Shown here in pieces: positions 57,696-64,000 of a stretch of DNA of 64,000 nucleotides (position 1 is the stretch's first letter; each line of letters starts with the position of its first letter). The notes under the pieces were generated by a model that was not told where the DNA came from, did no database searches, and was given only the letters and a program-made list of their open reading frames with translations. Source of the DNA: Gimesia alba (GTDB lineage Bacteria > Planctomycetota > Planctomycetia > Planctomycetales > Planctomycetaceae). A program made the translations under genes and the position numbers. The stretch lies in the NCBI RefSeq assembly GCF_007744675.1, contig NZ_CP036269.1, positions 7,013,917 to 7,077,916 of the forward strand. Reading direction: 5' to 3'.

Positions 57696-59624
57696 GTGGA
57701 AGATTCAGGAATCCAATCAGACAACGAACTTGAAACACGAAACGCAACCAGGCATACGGGGGGCCCACATTTTCTCCCGCGCCCCGTTGTACCCGAATCC
57801 GTCGCGATCTCGCAAGCTGATCGCGATTTTCTCCAGCAGCAAATAGGCAGCGGTGCGATTCCATTGTCGGTCTCGGCGTCTGTATTTGCCTCGGGTATGA
57901 ATGGAGCGCTGACGCGCAAGTTCAATCTGGAAACGTCATCAGTCGAGTTGCTGGAACGAGCTGGCTTACAACCGAAGTGGAAGCCGACGCGGCCGCGGGT
58001 GAAGACGTTTGGGATGACCTTTCCCGATGGTCTGGAGTTCATGCCTCCCCAGGAGGAAAAAGAGTCTGGCACAGAATTGACGCCAATCAAAGGGCCCAAA
58101 GTGGCAGACCCTGAGAATACCGAAGGCAAAAAGCCCACGCGTCTCAAACCGCCGTCGAATGCATTGTCGCTCGAAGACCGTCTGTTTTATCTACTGCAGC
58201 CGCCTCTACAAACCTGGCTCGCGGGTCAGGAACTGCTGATGCCGTTTGAGCCGTTCCCATATCAATATGAGGGGATTGCCTGGCTGTTTTCGCAAAAGTC
58301 GGCATTACTCGCCGATGAGATGGGGCTGGGAAAAACCATGCAAACCATCACCGGAGTCAGGCTGTTATTGCGCAGCGGTCAGGTCCGTCGGATCTTACTG
58401 GTCTGTCCCAAACCGCTGATTCCCAACTGGCAGCGCGAGTTTAAATTCTGGGCGGAAGAACTGCCGGTGACTGTTGTGCAAGGCGATACGAATCGGCGGA
58501 AGATGATCTGGGAGATGCCCAATACTCCGATCCTGATTGCCAATTACGAATCGATGTCGCGAGACTTTGAAACGATGGGGGAAGAAAACATTCCCCGCTT
58601 TGATCTCGTGGTTCTTGATGAAGCGCAGCGGATCAAAAATCGGGATTCCCGTACCGCAGGGGTAGCACGTTCGATTCCCCGCAAACGCAGCTGGGCACTC
58701 ACGGGAACACCGATCGAAAATCGTCACGAAGAGATGGCGTCGTTATTTGAATGGATGGAAATCATCCCGCCCCGCGGGACACCCGATTTACGACAGCTAC
58801 AGACACTCTCGAAGGAATTCATTCTGAGGCGTACCAAAGATCTGGTCATGACCGACTTGCCGCCCCGCCTCGACCGTCCGGCTTATCTCGAATTGAACCC
58901 TGCGCAAAAGCATGCCTATGAGACTGCTGAGAAAGATGGTGTAATCCAGCTGAATGAAATGGGAGAATCGATTACCGTCCAGCACGTGTTTGAGCTGGTG
59001 TTACGCTTGAAACAGATTACGAACTTCGATCCGGTGACAGGCGACAGTTCGAAACTGGACCGACTGGAAGCCGACATGGAAGAGATTGCCGCCAGTGGAG
59101 GCAAGGCCATCTTATTCAGTCAATGGACAAAACCACTGGACTTTATGGCCGAACGCTTGAAGCGATTTGGAACACTGGTCTATCACGGCGGCATTCCCAC
59201 CAAACAGCGCGAGCCGATTCTCGATCAATTCAAACACGACCCAAACTCGCACCTGTTGTTGATGAGTTATGGAACCGGAGCCGTTGGTTTGAATCTGCAG
59301 TTTGCCGGCTATGTATTTCTGTTTGATCGCTGGTGGAATCCAGCGATCGAAGATCAGGCGATTAACCGCGCGCACCGGATCGGACAGAAAACCCAGGTGA
59401 TCGTCACCAAGTTCATCTGTAAAAACACGATCGAAGAACGCATTGATATGGTGCTGGAACAGAAACGGGAACTATTCCGGTCTATCCTGGGTGACGGCGA
59501 TACCACGTGCGAATCGCGAAGTCTGACGGCTGCGGAAATCTTCGGCTTATTCGACCTGAAGCAGAAAAAGGGAGACGTCACCAAAAAGATCGCTCCCCAG
59601 GTTTCAAAAAAACCAGCAGCTTGA
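57696..59624 (+). CDS. SNF2-family DEAD/DEAH-box helicase
   Basis: 642 residues. An N-terminal region of about 170 residues has no recognised domain. Then the SNF2 core: motif [13 protein letters not shown] near 206-217, motif Ia [12 protein letters not shown], motif [10 protein letters not shown], motif [13 protein letters not shown], motif [12 protein letters not shown], motif [22 protein letters not shown] and motif [13 protein letters not shown]. Motif II is DEAQ rather than DEAH. SNF2 ATPases move along double-stranded DNA and displace proteins; bacterial members include RapA and phage-defence helicases. No nuclease or methylase gene is adjacent, so defence use is not supported. Confidence 0.92.
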   Translation: MEDSGIQSDNELETRNATRHTGGPHFLPRPVVPESVAISQADRDFLQQQIGSGAIPLSVSASVFASGMNGALTRKFNLETSSVELLERAGLQPKWKPTRPRVKTFGMTFPDGLEFMPPQEEKESGTELTPIKGPKVADPENTEGKKPTRLKPPSNALSLEDRLFYLLQPPLQTWLAGQELLMPFEPFPYQYEGIAWLFSQKSALLADEMGLGKTMQTITGVRLLLRSGQVRRILLVCPKPLIPNWQREFKFWAEELPVTVVQGDTNRRKMIWEMPNTPILIANYESMSRDFETMGEENIPRFDLVVLDEAQRIKNRDSRTAGVARSIPRKRSWALTGTPIENRHEEMASLFEWMEIIPPRGTPDLRQLQTLSKEFILRRTKDLVMTDLPPRLDRPAYLELNPAQKHAYETAEKDGVIQLNEMGESITVQHVFELVLRLKQITNFDPVTGDSSKLDRLEADMEEIAASGGKAILFSQWTKPLDFMAERLKRFGTLVYHGGIPTKQREPILDQFKHDPNSHLLLMSYGTGAVGLNLQFAGYVFLFDRWWNPAIEDQAINRAHRIGQKTQVIVTKFICKNTIEERIDMVLEQKRELFRSILGDGDTTCESRSLTAAEIFGLFDLKQKKGDVTKKIAPQVSKKPAA

Positions 59625-59635
59625 AGCATTCACGA

Positions 59636-60907
59636 TCAATTTGACGTTAGTGGGCTGGATGTCATGGCGCCCGTTTCGTCTGTGACGTTGATAAACCAGA
59701 TTTTGGTTCCTTCCGGTGGCGCAGCGCCGGAAATCTTTGTTCCGTTTACTTCCAGCGGAATCGAATGCCATTTTCGTTCGGGGTTGGGCCCTTCGTCCGT
59801 CGTATACTGCAAAACGGCAGTTTTGATTTTGACCGGCTGCGCCAATTCAGCGATCACCTCTTTCCCCTTGATTTCTGGTTTTTTGACGACAGGCAGCGGC
59901 GTCTCGTTCTTCAACTTTTCACTGATAAATCGTTCAATTTCTACAGGCGCCCAACCCGCCGGATGACTGTGCCGCATTTTGACTTCGATGCGAATATTGC
60001 GCGGCGTCGATTCACCCACGGCTTCATAACTGCGCTGATACGCGCTTAACCAATATGCGAAATCATTGGTGCCGTTCACGAAGAAAATGGGCATCTGGAC
60101 GGCACGCAGATAGTGTCCTGGATCATAAAGCTGCATCCAGCGTTTGGCATCTTCGGGAGGCAGACGTGTAATTGATTTTTCAAAGACCGAATGATTGTCC
60201 AGAAAACCGCAACCATAAACGGGAACGGCTGCTTTGAACCGATTGTCGAGCCCGGCGACAATACACGTCAGATAGCCGCCCCAAGAAATGCCTGTGACTG
60301 CTGTCTTGTCTTTGATGACTTCGGGAAAAGAACGAATTAGAGAGTGGGCTAAAATTGCGTTTGCGGGGGCATGATAGCACCAGTGTTCTGACTGATCATC
60401 TTTAACGGCTTCGAACTTTTCGACGTGCGATTGATTCGGCCCCCCTGCTGGTAGGCGTGTTCTGTTTTCTTTTTTGTGTGGATTTTTATCTTCTGCGGGG
60501 CGACTGCCGGCTAAGTCCATGGCGATGGCGGCGTAACCTTTTTTCGCCCAGAGTTCAGCCCACTCTTTAAAAGCCGTGCCTCCACCGCCGTGAATCAGTA
60601 CGATGCCGGGATACGGTCCCGGTTGAGATTCCTTTAGCCCCAGTGTTTGAGGAGAGGCATAATAGGCAAAAACTTTTGTAGGTTTTCCATGATAGTTTAA
60701 CCCTTGATAAACCAGAGATCTGACCGGCGATTTCTCATCGACCCATTCAAATTGCGGCGCCTGGCTGAGCACTTCTAAATCCCAGGGAGTCGTCTCAGGC
60801 AGGCGCGGATCGGGTTTGATCAGGTCGACTGCGTGGAGATTACCAGAGGCAAGCAGAGAGATCGTAAAGAGAAATAGAAGCGTTCTGGAGCGTCGAAACA
60901 GATTCAT
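59636..60907 (-). CDS. Exported alpha/beta hydrolase (dienelactone hydrolase/acetyl esterase-like)
   Basis: About 423 residues from the ATG at 60907, supported by GGTGA 6 bases upstream. A signal peptide (MNLFRRSRTLLFLFTISLLA) ends near GNLHAV. The hydrolase core has the oxyanion region IVLIHGGGGTAFKEW, the nucleophile elbow GISWGGY, Asp in FVNGTNDFAY and His in MRHSHPAGW. The final 90 residues form a beta-rich domain. The family includes acetylxylan esterases and dienelactone hydrolases; export and the sulfatase-rich setting favour a polysaccharide esterase. It may be the third gene of the lptD-dagK unit, though a 109-base gap separates it. Confidence 0.85.
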   Translation of the reverse strand: MNLFRRSRTLLFLFTISLLASGNLHAVDLIKPDPRLPETTPWDLEVLSQAPQFEWVDEKSPVRSLVYQGLNYHGKPTKVFAYYASPQTLGLKESQPGPYPGIVLIHGGGGTAFKEWAELWAKKGYAAIAMDLAGSRPAEDKNPHKKENRTRLPAGGPNQSHVEKFEAVKDDQSEHWCYHAPANAILAHSLIRSFPEVIKDKTAVTGISWGGYLTCIVAGLDNRFKAAVPVYGCGFLDNHSVFEKSITRLPPEDAKRWMQLYDPGHYLRAVQMPIFFVNGTNDFAYWLSAYQRSYEAVGESTPRNIRIEVKMRHSHPAGWAPVEIERFISEKLKNETPLPVVKKPEIKGKEVIAELAQPVKIKTAVLQYTTDEGPNPERKWHSIPLEVNGTKISGAAPPEGTKIWFINVTDETGAMTSSPLTSN

Positions 60908-61015
60908 AAAAGTCACCATCGGCATTGCAAGAAAAAATTGGAATGAACGATGATTATCTGAAATCGAAACAGGGTTCGCAATAGCGGGGACCAATTCGGC
61001 TCAGACGAGACCTGT

Positions 61016-61450
61016 TTAAAATAACAGGCGGTAGAGCGCAGAACTGAAAATGATACCAATCGTGATCACAGAACCCACAATACTGACGCAGACGGCAGCA
61101 GTTCCCGCTTTGAACATGTTTTGCGATTCTTCTGGTAGCTGTTTACCGAGCAGGTTCCAGATCGATTTCAAGACCTGATTGAACATCTGGGCGCAGAGAA
61201 CGGTTGTCATTGACAAGATAATAATCGCCCAATGTGTCGCCGAGAGCCCCAGCAGCATGGCGGCTGCAATGACGGCACTCCCGGTGAAAAAGTGGATGAA
61301 GAACGTGCTGTCCAGTCGAATTCCGAATGTGATGCCTCGTTCGGCGTCAACCAGACGCTGTCTCCATTCCGGCCGCAGTTTCGCTGTGTCTTCACTCCGT
61401 CCCGAGTCGGCACGCAATTTTTTGATCTGAGTATTTTGTGTTTTGATCAC
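61016..61450 (-). CDS. DagK-like membrane protein, probably catalytically dead
   Basis: 144 residues. The layout is that of bacterial diacylglycerol kinase: an amphipathic start (WRQRLVDAERGITFGIRLD) and three membrane helices (FFTGSAVIAAAMLL, HWAIIILSMTTVLCAQMF, GTAAVCVSIVGSVITIGIIF). The catalytic helix reads CAQMFNQVLKSIWNLLG, where DagK has VVEILNSAIEAVVDRIG. By eye Glu69 becomes Gln, Glu76 becomes Lys and Asp80 becomes Asn (E. coli numbering). The following AKD is replaced too. This alignment is from memory, but it would leave no catalytic acids. The gene starts 15 bases after the LptD-like stop, so they are one operon. A structural or lipid-binding role is a guess. Confidence 0.7.
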   Translation of the reverse strand: MIKTQNTQIKKLRADSGRSEDTAKLRPEWRQRLVDAERGITFGIRLDSTFFIHFFTGSAVIAAAMLLGLSATHWAIIILSMTTVLCAQMFNQVLKSIWNLLGKQLPEESQNMFKAGTAAVCVSIVGSVITIGIIFSSALYRLLF

Positions 61451-61465
61451 CGTCGAGATTCCTGT

Positions 61466-64000
61466 TTATTGGGCTGCACTACTAAATAAGGAAGAAAAAT
61501 CAGATGGCCCACCGCCAAAGTTTCCGAAACGTGGCATGATCGTCAAGCCGATACCCGCATTCCCGGTACTTTGGTCGTATGTCATGCCCAGGCTCATGAG
61601 GAAATCAGCCCCCGTCCTGGTAATGGAGAGTGTCTGTCCGCGATTGATGTGCTCTCCCAGGTCATAAGCGGTGCTGATGCCGGCGCTCCATTTTTGACTC
61701 ATCATATAATTCAGGCTGGCTGATAAAATCTGGCTATCGAGACCGCCACCCCCTTTGATTTGCTGCAACGCGACATTCACTGCCAGACGATTGGTTCGCT
61801 GGCTGGTCAGTGAGACGTCCCAGAGTTCTTGCCCACCGTCGAACAGATCGTAGTAGGCATTCGCCGCCAGGGTGGTACGGTCGCCAAGAAACCATTGGTA
61901 ATGTCCGCCGAGCAGACCAAAGTCTTCACCAAAGTTATCCCGCTGTGCATCAGGAAAGTAAGAAGCTTCAAGGTCCAGGGTCATCCAGTCTTTAATACGC
62001 TGTTGATCGGGGGGCCCCGTTTTTGTTTGCAGACGATGACGCCAGGCCATGCGTAAGACCTGTTGATCATCGACCATTTCATAGTAAGGGTCTGTCACAC
62101 CACGACCTGCTCCGGTTCTGACAGCATAAAACCGGGGATCAAACTGAGGCGGTAAGACTCCGCCAAATGTATTGATCACCAGTCGTTCTCGGAAGCGTTC
62201 CTGTGCATTGTCATCAAATTCGTTGTATTGCGCAATGTTGCTCAGATTCTCACTGGAATCGCTGAATGAGTAATCGCCTTCCAATGACATTTTATGTGCC
62301 AGACCATTCAAGTTAAAAAACGGACTGTACACATCGGCAAAAATGCGTTCAAACTGGATGCTGCCGCGTAAACCTGCCGAGCCGTAAAGCCGATCAATTG
62401 TCTGTTGTTGCAAGCCCTGCTCCCAATAAGCGGCTTCGCCCATGACATACGGAACCATTTTGAACGGTCCCAGGTTGAATGGCGCTTCCAACTGATTCCG
62501 TGTCATCGCCACCAGACCTTGTGAGTCGGCAATGAACGGCAGTGGTGTGAAGACATCCTGCTGAGGATTATAAGGAGCGGCGGCTGGTTTTAATTTTCCG
62601 TAACCAACAGACGAATGCGAAGTCCAGCTTAACAGATTTCCGAACAACGGTTCCCCCAGCAGGAAGAGATCTGCTTTAGGTAGCCAGTCGGTTGTATCTG
62701 TGAAATTATTCAGTTTGGTCCTTCCAATCACCGACCAGGACCAGTTTTCCTGCTGCTGTTTCAGGTGCAGCAGCGTTTCCACATCTTTTGCTGTATCAAA
62801 ATCCGTTTCGAAATACTCTTCCTGAAAGTTGCGGTCAGAGATCAAGCCACCTTCACCGGTCAACGTCATACCAAACGGAGATTCCTGGCGATGCTGCAGA
62901 TTGATCAAATAGCGGTCTCTTGTTGAGGGAACCAGGGCGCGACGATCCAGACCCAAATTATCCGTACCGGAATCATGGATATAAAACATTTTCCCACCGC
63001 CGTTGAAAACATTATCGAACCCAAGCAGGTTCTCTCCTTGATAATCGCCTGATTGCCCGATACCAACTCCGCGATACGAGTAGTAATCGACTTGACCTTC
63101 CCAGTTCGTCCCCGGTTGGCGTTCGAGCCCCAGCAATTTGAACATATCCCATTCAGTTTCGACCTGGAAACCAAAGATGCGGTCGTTGCCAAAGCGTAGT
63201 CCGGTGATTGGAAAATAGATGTCTTCAACAGGACTGGTCACATAAGGCAGGTAGAGCAATGGAACATCGCCAATCTGGAATGTGTTATTGGAACTCGAAA
63301 TCCAGGCACGTCGATTGGGAACCGGTTGACCTGTTTGTGGATCCAGTTCCATAGTTCCCGAACCGATCCAGGGCGTGGAATAGCGATCCTCGATAAAGAT
63401 ATCGGATGATTGAATTCGGTATCCCGGTTTTCCAAACTGGCTGCCTGTAGCCCAGGCATCTTGTGCCAGATAAGCGCCCTTCGATAGCTGGCGAATCTGA
63501 CTGGCACGAACCCGAATATTTTCTCCCAGTTCAGGGAGATGCGTTTTGAGTTCTGCGTCCAGCATGACGGCCCGTCCTTCACGGGCATCGTAAAAGGCGC
63601 GGTTTGCTTTCAGGTAGTACGTCCCTTGGCGAATTTCGATATTGCCTTCCAGATAGATTTCGAAAGGCGTTTCTTTTGACTGACGGATTTCCGAATTAAA
63701 ACTCTGTGCATCTCGTCCGTCCGTCCAGATAATAATCCGGTCGGCAGACATATCGACCATTCCCAGATCATTCATGCCGTCGATCAACAAATTCACGCCC
63801 CCCGTGATCACCCAGATCTGTTCGGGAGGAACGGTGTGCGTCGACGGGAAACTCTGAACGTTATACGGAACTGCACTGCGGGGAAACAATCGAATTCTAC
63901 GAAAGCCGACATTCAGTTCCGGCTCCGGCAAGGGAGTGAATTCCGGACCTTCCAGGGGCGTTTTTTCAACGATAAACTGAGCTCGTTTCAATTGATGATC
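61466..64000 (-). CDS. lptD: LptD/OstA-like outer-membrane protein (N-terminus outside window)
   Basis: The frame is open to the right edge, so the start and signal peptide lie beyond 64000; about 844 residues are visible. The N-terminal part shows OstA/LptA-like strands (ADRIIIWTDGRDAQSFNSEI, YLEGNIEIRQGTYYLKANRA, FYDAREGRAVMLDAELKTHL). The rest is a long series of amphipathic strands typical of the LptD barrel, e.g. IFGFQVETEWDMF, YLINLQHRQESPFGMTLTGE and LDLEASYFPDA. LptD inserts lipopolysaccharide into the outer leaflet. Known families have two conserved disulfides, but I see almost no Cys here, so folding control may differ. The downstream DagK-like gene is in the same operon. Confidence 0.78.
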   Translation of the reverse strand, partial: DHQLKRAQFIVEKTPLEGPEFTPLPEPELNVGFRRIRLFPRSAVPYNVQSFPSTHTVPPEQIWVITGGVNLLIDGMNDLGMVDMSADRIIIWTDGRDAQSFNSEIRQSKETPFEIYLEGNIEIRQGTYYLKANRAFYDAREGRAVMLDAELKTHLPELGENIRVRASQIRQLSKGAYLAQDAWATGSQFGKPGYRIQSSDIFIEDRYSTPWIGSGTMELDPQTGQPVPNRRAWISSSNNTFQIGDVPLLYLPYVTSPVEDIYFPITGLRFGNDRIFGFQVETEWDMFKLLGLERQPGTNWEGQVDYYSYRGVGIGQSGDYQGENLLGFDNVFNGGGKMFYIHDSGTDNLGLDRRALVPSTRDRYLINLQHRQESPFGMTLTGEGGLISDRNFQEEYFETDFDTAKDVETLLHLKQQQENWSWSVIGRTKLNNFTDTTDWLPKADLFLLGEPLFGNLLSWTSHSSVGYGKLKPAAAPYNPQQDVFTPLPFIADSQGLVAMTRNQLEAPFNLGPFKMVPYVMGEAAYWEQGLQQQTIDRLYGSAGLRGSIQFERIFADVYSPFFNLNGLAHKMSLEGDYSFSDSSENLSNIAQYNEFDDNAQERFRERLVINTFGGVLPPQFDPRFYAVRTGAGRGVTDPYYEMVDDQQVLRMAWRHRLQTKTGPPDQQRIKDWMTLDLEASYFPDAQRDNFGEDFGLLGGHYQWFLGDRTTLAANAYYDLFDGGQELWDVSLTSQRTNRLAVNVALQQIKGGGGLDSQILSASLNYMMSQKWSAGISTAYDLGEHINRGQTLSITRTGADFLMSLGMTYDQSTGNAGIGLTIMPRFGNFGGGPSDFSSLFSSAAQ

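Noticed and set aside
57696..59624. SNF2 helicase as part of a phage-defence island
   Set aside because: No nuclease, methylase, phospholipase or other defence gene is adjacent, and neighbours look like housekeeping or catabolic genes.

Overview
The window looks like chromosomal DNA from a planctomycete, most likely a Gimesia-type member of the Planctomycetaceae. Evidence: a DUF1549/DUF1553 protein, three Cys-type sulfatases, a DUF1207 protein, an HTTM protein, SpoIIM/RDD/DUF4129/DUF4350 genes, a planctomycete-style ECF sigma factor tail, very large secreted proteins, and roughly balanced base composition. The genus is an inference. I saw no tRNA, rRNA, CRISPR array, insertion sequence or phage gene, and gene spacing is ordinary for a chromosome.

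Layout. 0-10 kb: the 3' end of an ECF sigma gene overlapping an anti-sigma-like/DUF1549/DUF1553 fusion; an SDR oxidoreductase; a PilZ protein; the potassium regulator TrkA; an orphan ABC-2 permease; two secreted proteins (one DUF1207); and a CobA-HemD fusion for sirohaem/tetrapyrrole synthesis. 10-14 kb: a two-gene HTTM pair and a ceramidase-like protein. 14.6-26.3 kb: two adjacent giant genes (about 1172 and 2689 residues) which I read as three copies of one roughly 900-residue exported architecture, each closed by membrane helices. A short upstream ORF and a hairpin lie in the leader. This is the least explained and most interesting part of the window.

26-32.4 kb: an UPF0173 hydrolase converges on a leftward operon RDD - SpoIIM - membrane protein - DUF4129 - DUF4350 - Rieske, without the MoxR and DUF58 genes that often accompany this set. 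32.5-43 kb: a prenyltransferase-repeat protein, creatininase-like and GNAT proteins, a membrane-anchored coiled coil built from eleven exact-length 24-residue repeats, a thioredoxin-fold lipoprotein, a sulfatase, an UPF0502 protein, an M28 peptidase and a TPR protein.

43-45.6 kb: a sulfide/persulfide detoxification locus. It has a CstB-like MBL-rhodanese protein, a rhodanese-DUF2892 membrane protein and an ArsR regulator. Two near-identical palindromes mark probable ArsR operators in front of both transcription units. 45.7-57 kb: a metallophosphoesterase, an exported KatG with a 10-G tract upstream, two more sulfatases, an SGNH hydrolase, a PQQ-type beta-propeller and a PaaK-like ligase. 57-64 kb: a conserved-looking unknown gene followed by an SNF2 helicase, an exported alpha/beta hydrolase, a DagK-like membrane protein that appears to have lost its catalytic acids, and an LptD/OstA-like outer-membrane protein running off the right edge.

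Together the genes suggest a Gram-negative-type envelope (LptD, signal peptides, a lipoprotein), heavy polysaccharide and sulfate-ester catabolism, and defences against peroxide and reactive sulfur.
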